A stretch of 64,000 nucleotides of DNA from NCBI GenBank assembly GCA_013339765.2, contig JABSTR010000961.1, positions 62,001-126,000 on the forward strand, read 5' to 3'. The first letter of the stretch is position 1. Each line of letters begins with the position of its first letter. The notes under the pieces are model-generated. The model was not told the origin of the DNA. It did not search any database and saw nothing but the letters and a program-made list of their open reading frames with translations. Both the position numbers and the translations under genes were made by a program. Below are positions 35,901 through 43,100 of this stretch, piece by piece. The stretch comes from Haemaphysalis longicornis. Its lineage: Eukaryota; Arthropoda; Arachnida; Ixodida; Ixodidae.

Positions 35901-38900
35901 GTGTGCTGACTACGGCTACTGCATATAGGTCTTGTGTTGCCTTAGTTACCCTTCACCTTCATAGATGGTGGTACGATTCAGCTCGAGGACCGCTCTGTTT
36001 CCGACCGCATTTGCACCTGGCTTGCTATTGTCCCAGTTGATAGCAATTGTTTTTGAAAAATTGGGTATGCTCGATGAACAGCAACGGGCAACATCGCTTA
36101 TGCCAGTTGGCCAGTGTTGCAGACACCTGCAACGTGCCTTACGGCTGTGCAGCTCCGGCCGCCACAAAGAAAATGTGCACTAACAAGCGCAAATAGCCTG
36201 TTGTCATGAGCAATCCCCCCAAGAGACTGACTTCCCGAAGGAGACTAGTAGAAGAAGAGGAGGAAAAAGGAGTCATGGGCAACCCCCTCAGGGAGGGGAC
36301 TGGAAGAAGGGGAAGAAGAAGAGGTGCGTGGACAGAGGAGAGCGAGGAATGGCGATGCCTGCCCGGAAGCTCTAGGCACCGAACCTGGAAAGGCGCCCTG
36401 CCGGCCTCCCGAGCGCGGCAACGCACCCTTGGCGGCTTCAGAGACGACCACCAGCGGGGCTTGATGATTTAGGGTTTTATGGCGCAAGGCCGACGAGGGC
36501 AAAGAGGAACGCTCAGGCTGCGCACCCGAAACAAGGTCCCCACGGCACCCGGGGCTACGCACCCTGGTCTCTGGCAGCGTGTCCGGCAAGCCTCTCAAGT
36601 GGTCATCGACTACCGGACCCTAGTGACCACAGCTGCAACCAGCAACTCATGACCTCAAGCGGAAAGTGAGCGGAAGTTTACCGTGTATAGTGCTTGCGCC
36701 CCGAACGTTTTACGCTACTGCAGTGAGGAGCGCTGTGATGTGTGGAGTCGCGCGCGTTGTTTTCATTGCATATTAAACGTCTCGTTTTTTCTGTGTCCAG
36801 TTTGTTCAGCTAATTGACGTGACACTTGTTATGCAGGCTATTTGCACTGCTGTTTATAGCCGTTTATTTTCACTGGGCCTCAGCCAATTGCAACGAGCTG
36901 CCCGTGTCATATGCCATAGGTTCAGTGCTAGGGTGCTGCATGCCTATTGTTTTCATTATGTAGCTAAGATTTTAGTGAAGTCTGGTATCCGTGTTTTCCT
37001 AACGAGGCAATCTTTAAATGAACCAACCTTCATGGCCCCTTTGAGCTCTCCCAATTACAAAGCGGCAGCAGCTAGCAAACCCCCAAATGCTTTTACAGGT
37101 GGAGTGTTCCAGTTTTGCAAGCGCATCCTGTTATTTTGCATACTTTATCTTGGGCCTGATCGACTTTGGCTGAGACTTGCACAGCACTCACCTACAATAG
37201 GCCCCACGGGGTAGCCAAACTGCTGAAGCTTGGCAAAGAGGTCGTCATTGGAGAGCAAGCGCACCTCCGGCGACACGTCCTCCAGCGGCGCGTGGGGCTC
37301 TTCGTCCTGCACCACCCAGAAGCCCCCATGCAGCACCGCACACCTTTTCAGGTCTCTCACGCAGTGCTGCTAGGTACGCCAGGAATTCCAAACACTTGTG
37401 GAGCTTCAAACAGAAGTGAAATTAACACACCCAGTAACATTTGCCCCCAACCAGGAAACAAGTTTAACACAGCAAACCGAAAAAAGCACTGCCTGCATCC
37501 GCCCCTCCCGCTCCCTTCCGGCAGAAAATGTTTACTTCCAGCCACCTCAAGGACTAACCCGACCATGTCAGGCTGCTTTGCGGTGGGTCCTTGTGCCGTC
37601 AGTTTTCAGAGCGCCAATGTTCACCTATCTCAAAGTGACGAGGCCAGCAAAGGCTAAATAAGTTTACTTCAACTGAAGGGTTGCTTGCACCTTTGCCGGC
37701 TTGATTCCACTTTTCTGCTAGATGAAAAAATTGCGCCTTGTTTGTTTGGAAATAATTAACGCTGGCTCTCCCATTTTACCGATACCCTAAAGGGCATGTC
37801 ACAAAAGTGAAATGCGAGCCCGTCACACCTAGCCTTCTGACGCATATGTGTAAGCAGTGACAGCAGGGACACCAACGTTCACCAGAGTCAGCACACCCGA
37901 GTGAAATATTTCCGTGAAATCAAAAGGTGGTTCACGATTGGCTCGGCAGATGCTGCCAGATATTTATATTACATGCTTTACTGATTTTTGTCTTGCAGAA
38001 AATGCCACTCCGGCATCACCAGTCCCGATTTCGGAGCTGTGGTGTTTTCAGGCATGCCCCACAACTGACGGTCTCACTCATCGCAAACAAAATGTGCAAC
38101 ACTTCCAACGAGTTGCATGCAGGAGCACTACAGTGCATCCACACCATTGGGCAGGACCCTAGCATGGCAGCCTGATCCAACCAGATATACTGCCACGACG
38201 TCTTCATTGCCTCACTTCAGCCAATGCCCGTGAAACCTGGCACCGCACCAAACAACCAGAGGTGAAAGCGTGTCCCAGCTCAGGGAACAGGCCTGTGGGG
38301 GGATCAAGGAAGACATTGGGCTGGCCAGGCCGAATGGGTAACAGAGAGGCTACAGAGACGGGACCAAAAGAAGGGGACTCGATGGAGGGACAAAATGGGG
38401 GATGCCCGAAACAGGAGGTCAGTGGGAGAGGCCTTGGTTCTGCAGTGGGCCGACAACGGTCCTGGCACTGCACCACCTCGCTTGGCTGTCTGCTGCATTG
38501 CTGCAGATGAGTTGTGCGGAACTCCTTAAACCAAAATGACATTACAGCACTAGATTTTTGCGTGTAGCAGCGAATTATACCCGTGCCACACGTACACAAA
38601 AAATGGCATTAAGTGCTGAAGGCCTTAAGATGCCAAATGACATTAACTGGTCGGACCGTGCTACACGCGAAACCGCAAAGGCATTAAATGTGTTAGGCAT
38701 GACGGTGATCATGACCAAAAAGAGAAATTCACTCATATTTGGGAAGTCTTTAACGTAGAGAAAAACATCTTACAAGTGTTACAAATGTTTTTTTGTGAAA
38801 GAAAATGTTACGAGAAACAGTGTTTTCTTAAAAATGGTGTGAGCCATTTCTAAAAAAGTGGCTTCATCAGCTGCCATCGCCTGCCAGTGGTAGCCAAATC

Positions 38901-39569
38901 CGAAAAATTTAGCACGACGAGTGACGCGATGTTTGGCCTTTTGCCGCTGTTTTTGTGAACATCAACTTCTTCAAAACTTCGGCACCAAGAGTGCACAAAA
39001 AATCGCCTTATTTCGAAGTTTAGCTACGTTTCCGCGTCAACAGTCTGGTGCTGAGAATTTCGTTGGTTTCATTTGGGGCTCATCGCGTTCGAGGGTAGGC
39101 AGATTTAAGGTGTTCGTGAAGGTAAATGAGTACTTAATGAGCACTTAATGCACGGGTATTAATGGGATTAAAAGTTAAGGCATTAAGCACTTAATGTCAT
39201 TGTTCGTGTCCGTGTGCCACCGCCTTTCTCATTTTTTTATTTGCCGATAGTTGCGCGAACTTTTTTCACACCGTAAAGGCAGCGTTCGGTGAAAGTTCCC
39301 CTGTCACGGCACCACTTCACTGAGCTCAAGCGAAACTGCAACGGGCAAACGTCGTTCAAATGCGGCGCGCGTTCAGCGGGGTGACTGATCAAGTAGAGCC
39401 ATACCTCGTCGCTGGAGAAGTCCAGGCCAGCTGCGAGCCTGGCCTCCGAGCCCGGGACGTGTTCGCGGTAAAGGCGCACCAGGACGTCCTTCTTGTACGA
39501 GCCCGGGGGCACCGGCACGCCTTTCAGCTGCAGCGCTGCTCGGAGCTCCGCCTTTGTGAGCGCGGCCAT
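11780..39569 (-). CDS. LAP2/thymopoietin-like LEM-domain protein, five-exon gene
   Basis: Predicted inner nuclear membrane protein that links chromatin (through BAF, the LEM ligand) to the lamina. Five minus-strand exons, 39569-39405, 37306-37192, 27510-27354, 24089-23934 and 11918-11780, join in frame with GT-AG introns to give 243 residues. Residues 3-45 are a LEM-like domain ([19 protein letters not shown]) followed by DFSSDE, closely resembling the N-terminus of vertebrate LAP2. Residues 71-110 are a canonical LEM domain ([25 protein letters not shown]). Residues 111-200 are acidic and Ser/Pro/Gly-rich. Residues 209-226 form a hydrophobic anchor, leaving about 17 residues after it. The start was chosen at 39569 because the preceding AAG/GCC context is good and [10 protein letters not shown] begins the domain; an in-frame ATG 26 codons upstream (39647) adds nothing recognisable. 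Extra or alternative exons inside the 12-kb last intron cannot be excluded. The exons are GC-rich at third positions, unlike the surrounding repeats. Orthology to LAP2 rather than to emerin or MAN1 is inferred from the double LEM layout. Confidence 0.9.
12260..12740. mobile_element. TTAA-flanked MITE (b), intron 4 of the LEM gene
   Basis: 481 bp between TTAA at 12256-12259 and at 12741-12744. The inverted termini are AAGGACAGACAACC (left) and AGGGACAGACAACC (right, complement). No coding capacity. The TTAA target suits a piggyBac-type mobiliser. Confidence 0.82.
12741..13390. other. Unassigned intron 4 sequence
   Basis: A 191-codon plus-strand frame (12729-13304) overlaps the end of the TTAA element and has no recognisable domain. 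It is treated as a chance frame. Confidence 0.4.
13400..15150 (+). mobile_element. CR1/L2-like LINE remnant with 2A-like motif
   Basis: Decayed non-LTR element. The start (13407-13530) encodes [21 protein letters not shown], containing a 2A-like IESNPGP motif of the kind known near the N-terminus of some CR1/L2 ORFs. The endonuclease region and part of the RT are missing. RT pieces then follow across frames: [16 protein letters not shown] (about 13.73 kb), [20 protein letters not shown] (about 13.89 kb), a decayed catalytic block, [16 protein letters not shown] (about 14.23 kb), [17 protein letters not shown] (about 14.37 kb) and, after an inserted [17 protein letters not shown] (about 14.89 kb). 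The 3' end is a run of AAATAAATAAG near 15.13 kb. Multiple stops make it inactive. CR1 and L2 cannot be told apart by eye. Confidence 0.85.
14699..14867. mobile_element. Pogo/Tigger-like MITE nested in the LINE
   Basis: 169-bp insertion flanked by TA, with inverted termini CAGTAAAACCTCGTTAC (left) and, on the complement at the right, CAGTACAACCTGGTTGC. Removing it with one TA rejoins the LINE frame as [21 protein letters not shown] target sites and CAGTAAAACCTCG-like ends suit pogo/Tigger elements. Confidence 0.85.
15160..16095. other. Unassigned intron 4 sequence
   Basis: Includes overlapping frames at 15408-15674 (+) and 15460-15723 (-) with no recognisable similarity. Confidence 0.35.
16100..16455 (+). 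mobile_element. Fragment related to TTAA element (a)
   Basis: Shares, in the same order, blocks with 7590-8215: TTTGTCGAGCGAGCAC, AAAACAAGCCAGGT, AATTTCTCAGTGAATAAAGC, and GCGCTGGGGGCACTATAAAA followed by CACGAAATCTTTCGAATAA. The terminal repeat CTTCATGGCTCCT is missing at the right end, so this copy is truncated. Confidence 0.75.
16749..17679 (+). pseudogene. Mariner-family transposon with decayed transposase
   Basis: 931 bp bounded by TA. A perfect 24-bp inverted repeat (16752-16775 and 17653-17676, starting GGTGCGCGAGGTATTTGAG) lies next to each end. Plus-strand fragments in three frames match a mariner transposase: an N-terminal helix-turn-helix ([16 protein letters not shown]), then [48 protein letters not shown] and [12 protein letters not shown]. 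Stops and frameshifts are frequent, and the catalytic Asp region is damaged, so it is non-functional. It lies in intron 4 of the LEM gene, on the opposite strand. Confidence 0.83.
17700..20590. other. Unassigned intron 4 sequence
   Basis: No transposon or exon signature recognised. There are many short overlapping frames on both strands in the moderately GC-rich part (18.5-20.4 kb), none with a recognisable motif. Confidence 0.35.
20596..21591 (+). other. 331-codon open frame of unknown status
   Basis: Longest uninterrupted frame in the window, in a GC-rich stretch inside LEM intron 4 and antisense to that gene. The translation is rich in Ser, Arg, His and Pro, with no recognisable domain, signal peptide or membrane segment. 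The opposite strand and other frames are also open for more than 100 codons here, which is typical of stop-poor GC-rich DNA. It may be chance, an old repeat, or part of an unrecognised gene. Confidence 0.2.
22360..22920 (+). mobile_element. Penelope-like element relic (GIY-YIG part only)
   Basis: [15 protein letters not shown] followed by [16 protein letters not shown] (about 22373-22470) is the GIY-YIG endonuclease core of a Penelope-like element. The C-terminal part resumes after an insert at about 22,800 with [16 protein letters not shown] and, in the next frame, [14 protein letters not shown]. Compared with the copy at 490-1790, this one retains the IGQTGRC motif. No reverse transcriptase is seen upstream. 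The minus-strand frame over the same DNA is a shadow. Confidence 0.75.
22471..22650. repeat. Insert in the Penelope relic
   Basis: Interrupts the GIY-YIG frame after INEQL. It begins TTGGGTTGGATTGGAAAAAC and contains a tandem duplication of GTGGCCTTACGACAGCCCGC near 22600-22630. Probably the end of a dispersed repeat; family unknown. Confidence 0.45.
23380..23505 (+). mobile_element. I-type LINE C-terminal fragment
   Basis: [20 protein letters not shown] resembles the Cys/His motif (L-x-H-x-x-W-E-C) at the C-terminus of I-type LINE ORF2, the same segment as in the clearer fragment at 48752-48985. A very short relic. Confidence 0.5.
23934..24089 (-). CDS. LEM gene coding exon 4 (Gly/Ser/Arg linker)
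   Basis: The acceptor is TGATTTCCAG and the donor is GTAAGT, a consensus match. The exon encodes a basic, Gly/Ser-rich linker ([11 protein letters not shown], then [15 protein letters not shown]) with potential phosphosites. It leaves GC, which the first C of the last exon completes to Ala. The phase fit on both sides is the main support, since the linker has no domain signature. Confidence 0.82.
24634..24845 (-). mobile_element. Ruka-like tRNA-derived SINE
   Basis: On the minus strand it starts in a tRNA-like segment with box B GGTTCGATTCC. It continues through GATCCCCAGGTGGTCAAAAT, CGGAGCCCTCCACTACGGCG and GTTAAACCCTACAATCAATC, and ends in a CAAT-type short repeat tail. This is the body of the well-known tick tRNA-SINE. 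Box A is missing (5'-truncated). Confidence 0.85.
24910..25920. other. Interior of the 2-kb inverted-repeat element, unassigned
   Basis: AT-rich, without recognisable coding. A frame at 25474-25854 runs into the right inverted arm and shows no domain. Confidence 0.4.
26214..27353. other. Unassigned LEM intron 3 sequence
   Basis: Overlapping frames on both strands (for example 26342-27016 minus, 26333-26731 plus) have no recognisable motif. No transposon termini were found. Confidence 0.35.
27354..27510 (-). CDS. LEM gene coding exon 3 (second LEM helix, acidic linker)
   Basis: The acceptor is CTGCTGCAG. The split codon gives Asp, and the exon continues [14 protein letters not shown], the second LEM helix, followed by a Ser/Pro stretch and a run of six Glu. 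It ends with two bases (AG) before donor GTACGC. These combine with the first base of exon 4 to give Ser. Confidence 0.92.
27511..28619. other. Unassigned LEM intron 2 sequence
   Basis: Plus-strand frames of 185 and 192 codons overlap at 27832-28445, but neither translation resembles a known family and they overlap each other in different frames. Treated as chance frames. Confidence 0.35.
28630..29060 (-). pseudogene. Harbinger transposase relic, DDE part
   Basis: Reading the minus strand across frames gives [10 protein letters not shown], then [20 protein letters not shown] and [20 protein letters not shown], the central catalytic region of PIF/Harbinger (HARBI1-like) transposases. The first catalytic Asp position is replaced, and frames shift before and after. 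The N-terminal half lies at 30160-30780 on the same strand, separated by a TTAA-flanked insertion. Confidence 0.8.
29225..29904. mobile_element. TTAA-flanked MITE (c)
   Basis: 680 bp between TTAA at 29221-29224 and 29905-29908. The inverted termini GGGGGGACACTGGTCTTGA are identical over 19 bp at both ends. AT-rich interior, no coding. It separates the two halves of the Harbinger relic. A 23-bp direct repeat (AAACTACCAACAAGCTACAC) occurs at 29198 just before it and at 30011 after it. Confidence 0.87.
30160..30780 (-). pseudogene. Harbinger transposase relic, N-terminal part
   Basis: The minus-strand frame from about 30758 ([16 protein letters not shown]) reads into [19 protein letters not shown] and [18 protein letters not shown], the N-terminal helices of Harbinger/HARBI1-like transposases. 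A frameshift follows, and then [12 protein letters not shown], resembling the helix-turn-helix. It continues conceptually to the DDE block at 28.6-29.06 kb. Inactive. Confidence 0.75.
30890..31087 (-). mobile_element. Ruka-like SINE with complete tRNA head
   Basis: Minus strand: box A TGGCTAAGGCG and box B GGTTCGATCC, followed by CCAGGTGGTCAAAATGCGTC in the SINE body. Unlike the copy at 24.6 kb it keeps both internal promoter boxes. It is fused to the 5' side of the Harbinger relic and creates an artefactual 250-codon frame. Confidence 0.75.
31319..32955. mobile_element. TTAA-flanked non-autonomous element (d)
   Basis: 1,637 bp between TTAA at 31315-31318 and 32956-32959. The inverted termini are AGGGACACTGAAGTG (left) and GGGGACACTGAAGTG (right, complement). 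It carries a tRNA-like segment at 32155-32240 and no transposase. The termini share GGGACACTG with element (c), suggesting related mobilisers. Confidence 0.82.
32155..32250 (+). repeat. tRNA-like SINE head or tRNA pseudogene
   Basis: Box A TGGCCTAGCAG and box B GAGTTCGAATCCC are spaced as in a tRNA. CCCGC near the start can pair with GCGGG near the end. A run of 12 T follows at once, a pol III terminator. The anticodon arm does not fold convincingly, so a working tRNA is unlikely. Confidence 0.55.
32960..33400. other. Unassigned LEM intron 2 sequence
   Basis: Contains a short GAATT pentamer repeat at 33301-33320. The terminus-like AAAGGAACACTAAAGAG at 32965 has no inverted partner in view. 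Confidence 0.35.
33420..33890 (+). pseudogene. Possible piggyBac transposase C-terminal relic
   Basis: The frame around 33770-33870 encodes [20 protein letters not shown] followed by ERCEVAL, which looks like the Cys-rich tail (C-x2-C ... C-x2-C) of piggyBac transposases. The upstream frames are shifted and not recognisable. Its presence near four TTAA-flanked elements fits, but no DDD core is seen. Confidence 0.45.
33900..37191. other. Unassigned LEM intron 2 sequence
   Basis: No exon or transposon recognised. A frame at 34551-34754 (+) starting [10 protein letters not shown] is acidic and is followed by GTATGCG, a possible donor, so it could be a first exon of an unseen gene, but there is no further support. 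An LTR-free AT-rich stretch spans 34.97-35.45 kb, and a purine-rich stretch spans 36.2-36.33 kb. Confidence 0.3.
37192..37306 (-). CDS. LEM gene coding exon 2 (first half of LEM domain)
   Basis: The acceptor is a TGCAG. The exon encodes [10 protein letters not shown] and then [21 protein letters not shown], and ends one base into the next codon at donor GTGAGT. The GPIV turn before the second LEM helix is intact. The domain is completed only after splicing to the exon at 27510, across 9.7 kb of transposon-filled intron. Confidence 0.92.
37310..38570. other. Unassigned LEM intron 1 sequence
   Basis: No recognisable coding or repeat termini. Confidence 0.35.
38581..39222. mobile_element. MITE with ~45-bp inverted termini in LEM intron 1
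   Basis: The left end reads GTGCCACACGTACAC and then GGCATTAAGTGCTGAAGGCC. The right end on the complement reads GTGGCACACGGACACG and then GACATTAAGTGCTTAATGCC. The interior has further CATTAA/TTAATG words and no coding. No clear target duplication, so the superfamily is unassigned. Confidence 0.7.
39405..39569 (-). CDS. LEM gene coding exon 1 (LEM-like domain)
   Basis: Encodes residues 1-55, the LAP2-N-type helix-extension-helix module that in vertebrate LAP2 contacts DNA. The exon ends in phase 0 at GAC-GAG followed by donor GTATGG. The last residues, DFSSDE, match the acidic segment that follows this domain in vertebrate LAP2, and exon 2 continues it with DEE. Confidence 0.9.
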
Positions 39570-39836
39570 CTTCGGGGCGAGCCACTGCAGCCGGGTTAAG
39601 GTGGCTAGATTAGCCGGGTTGCTCAAACCTCCTTGGCTGACACGCACAAACGCAACTCACGCTCACTCGTCTCGTGTCGTCGTGCTGCTGGGTGCTGCTG
39701 CGTGGGTCGTGCTCTGTGGTTACTGTGGTCGATCCACGAACAAAACAATAAAATCAAAACGCCCACGGAGTTGCCTTGGTTGCGCGGCCTCTAGCGGAAG
39801 CGGTTTCGGAACCCGAAATACAGCTAGCGGAAACCG

Positions 39837-39848
39837 ATTTTGGCGGGA
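39837..39848 (-). promoter_or_regulatory. Possible E2F-type site upstream of the LEM gene
   Basis: TTTTGGCGGGAG lies about 270 bases upstream of the LEM start codon and resembles the E2F consensus TTTSGCGC/GGCGGGA. An E2F link would suit a cell-cycle-controlled nuclear envelope gene. This is a motif match only, and its position relative to the transcription start is unknown. Confidence 0.3.
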
Positions 39849-39893
39849 GCGCTTTTTGCATTGGCAAGTGTCTGCTACCATACAGTATGAAAC

Positions 39894-39933
39894 TACAGTG
39901 AACTAGAATATTCCAATATTCTAGTTCACTCTA
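39894..39933. mobile_element. 40-bp palindromic insertion with 7-bp target duplication
   Basis: The insert consists of TACAGTGAACTAGAATATT, a CC centre, and the complement of TAGAGTGAACTAGAATATT. It is flanked by ATGAAAC at 39887-39893 and 39934-39940. An uninterrupted version of the target, AGTATGAAACTCTATGTCT, exists at 4821. Its ends match those of the 2-kb element at 48273-50298. It lies about 325 bp upstream of the LEM start codon. Confidence 0.75.
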
Positions 39934-40071
39934 ATGAAACTCTATGTCTGCTATATAACGCTTTTCATCATGGAGGATGCTTTTCATCTACAAAAGCTTT
40001 TCTTTCCTCCATGTCTACAAAGCATGTCTATGACGTCACGGTGACTAAGGTGGCGTCATAATAAAATGGCA

Positions 40072-40151
40072 GCGTCTCCTGCCACACGTGTGGCACCAGC
40101 CACGCCCCCCTGGCAACGGCTGCTGCCACGCGTGACGTCATAATGACGTCA
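40072..40151 (+). promoter_or_regulatory. CRE-rich repeat upstream of the LEM gene (copy A)
   Basis: This block reads CTCCTGCCACACGTGTGGC, then a GC-rich segment, then GCTGCTGCCACGCGTGACG. It contains perfect CRE palindromes TGACGTCA at 40133 and 40144, with another just outside at 40031. A copy inverted relative to this one lies at 50415-50492, upstream of eIF3m. It is probably a dispersed repeat; a regulatory role is inference. Confidence 0.55.
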
Positions 40152-40199
40152 TAACATTAATAATTGTCATTATTTTGTGTAGTGTAGTCCGAAATGCAC

Positions 40200-43100
40200 A
40201 GTTTTTTTTATTTGCAGTACAAAATAACGCACCATTAAACTGCTAAAACTTTTCTAAACAAACAATTTTTGTTCTTGCGGGAGCAGCCGGCGATGCTGCT
40301 GCTGCTGCCAGCTGCCGTATCGCGTACATGGAGTCGCGTATCCCAAAGCGTGCCGAAGCTCCGATTTGCTCGGGCCGACAACATAGATAAACCGGAGTTC
40401 ATATTGTTAGAAGCACTATCTGAAAACGTGAGAAAGTTGCTTGTGATTATGTATTGCGTGGGGACCCAGCCAGCCTTTCCAGACCGCAGCAAAATAGCCG
40501 CTCTCGAGTAATGTTGACCTGTGACCGCTTGGTTATGCTTGGCGTACGCCGATGGTACCTGCGTACAGTTTCAGCGTACGTGAGACGACATCGCACAGCC
40601 GACTGGCCCCGTTCGAACAAGCTACGTTCCACACAAGAAGACACAGTCCGAGCGTAATTCTGTGAACCTTCCGACGCATGTCGGCGCGGCGGCATCTGCT
40701 ATCAACAGTTTGCACCACGGCAAGTCGAGAATGCTTAAATGGGCGACCTGAAATCGCGGTGTGTGTTCTCGAAATGAAGACAACTTAGCAGCGCCAAAAG
40801 ATAATCAGAATGTACAGTGCCGAGGACGAAGGGTAGTGGCGGCAACCGTTTTTTACTAGGCACATGTGCGCATTACAATGACAGACAATTTCGCCAAGAA
40901 TAGGAAAGGTAATCTTTGGTGTCCCCACACATGTACCACGTACGTACCACTACAGTAGATCTCCTCTTCTGAAATATTAGCAAGGAAAACTTCCGAAAAT
41001 CGGGAAGTTCTTATTTTCTAGTGGGCGAAATTGTAACTTAAAATTTGTTTTACAACCACGATACGTTTTATGAGCAGAAAAGTCTTGTGAGCATGCGCCA
41101 CAAGGATCATAACTGCGTGATATTCAGCGCTTAAAAAGATTTCCTTGTAGAAACCAAAGATTTCGTTGTAGAATACATGTTCTACGACAGTTTAGGACCT
41201 GCGACCTTCAAAAGGTAGACTAGCTAGACGCTTCATCTCATAGCCACTGCACTGGTACAACTTTCACGTCTCACTGTACCGTGTTGTACGCTATGTTGGC
41301 CAGACTTGACTGAGTCCCTCATGCAAAGGAAGTTAATTCAGGACACACACCCAGACGATAGGGTCAGAGAAGAGGCTGTACAGACGGTAATAGGAAGGGT
41401 GTACGCTTGGCCGGCCGTCATGTCTAATACACCTACGTGCACTCCAGCATATGAAAACCTATGGGTTCTGCACAGGCTCAATAAGCAACATCAAAGAGAA
41501 TCTTAGGATGTGCCTGGAACGTGAAAGCATCTATGGATTGTTTGTGCAAACAGGTATAAGCAGCGAGCATGCTGCAACTGTAATTGATAGGCAAACGTCA
41601 AGGCTGTCATGGGGCGAATTTAACAAAAAGAAATGGTGGAAAAAGATCCAATTTCAAACTACATTGATGTTATATGTGCATGCACTATAAACACAGTCAT
41701 CAGTATGTGAACTGTACGTAAACACTCAAGTGATATGATCAACGGAACTAGAGGCCCCACTACAATCGCCCAGTTATGTTTCTTTTGCAGTGGAATAGGT
41801 CGGTATCTGTTAGTCGCACAAACAAGATTCAATGATGCCTTGGAGAAATAGCTGGAAAGTGGCTATGGAGCTCCAGCTGCTGTACACATTTTCTGTAATA
41901 CTGTTATTTGTTTGAAGTTTGCAATAAAATTGATGTCATTTTGTTAGTCCTTTTAATGAACGAAACTTTTCGTGGCCACAAAAACAGTGGTCGATAAACA
42001 AATGCTCACTTTTCTTTGGTGGCTTTGTAACGATTTCACTAGAATTTTCACATGGCCAACCCAAGGAATACATGGCTCGTACACTGCAGGGTAGTGCTAG
42101 TCTCCAAAAACATTTGACAGGACGACTGGAAACTAGCACGGCCCACACGCTCCATAGGTGGAAACCAGTAGGCCACCCACACAGTGCCATAAAACAGCTA
42201 ATGAATGGAGTGAGTCTGTGCTAAATATTAGGCAGGTTCAAAGGGTAGGTTCGCATTGATAGATTTTATGCCATCGTTCACTGTGCGTAGATTAACTATT
42301 TAACGGGCAGAATAGTCATTTTTGTTATTTCGGACAGTTCTTGAAGGGTTGCCTAAATGTTCTTTAACAAAACAAAAAGTGAAAGCTCTCAGTTGGGGAT
42401 TTTAAAAACATTGTTTAGCCTCTCCAGCAATTGTCCCAGCCTGAAGGAACTCGGCTGATATTTGGTGCCGACTGTCGTCCTCGCTTGCTAGCTCCCTGAC
42501 CAAGCACATGAATGCAGTGACTAAGAAAGATGGTGACCAAAGTGAGAAGAGAAGGCGGATCCCGTACAACAGCCCTTGATCATCTAAACACCAGAAAAAA
42601 GCGCCGATGACTCACAGGCGTTAAAATACCTTTACGCCGATGACTCACTAGGGCGTTAAAATACCTTTTGACATACATTTGCAGGGCATTTACAACCTTT
42701 ATAAAAAAAAATCTTATGATTACACACAATCCCTCCATAGAAGGGGTTTGTTTCAGACAAGGTCGTTGAAATTTGTTATTAGTAACAACATAAACTCATC
42801 ACTAGTCCCTTTCATTCAGCACACTTACGGGCTTCGTTTTAAAAACCCTGCTGTTTCTATTTCATGAATAAATGAACTACTTATGCAATATTCTCTTATT
42901 TACCTATGTTCGAAGTAAACTGTGTTATACCGTAAAATGTGATGTGCCGAGTACATGCAGGTGTAACATTCTTCAATTGGACATGCAGAACATGAAGCTC
43001 AGTGCTGATAAACTTAAATCAGGGAAAATAAAGCTTCCCATGTTGCTTCTTTATTTTTGTAACTATTCTCTCTACCAAATACCTTAGTGGTAACTCAACT

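Noticed and set aside
39570..39647. Longer N-terminus for the LEM protein from the ATG at 39647
   Set aside because: The extra 26 residues have no similarity to LAP2, and the ATG at 39569 has a better context at the start of the domain.
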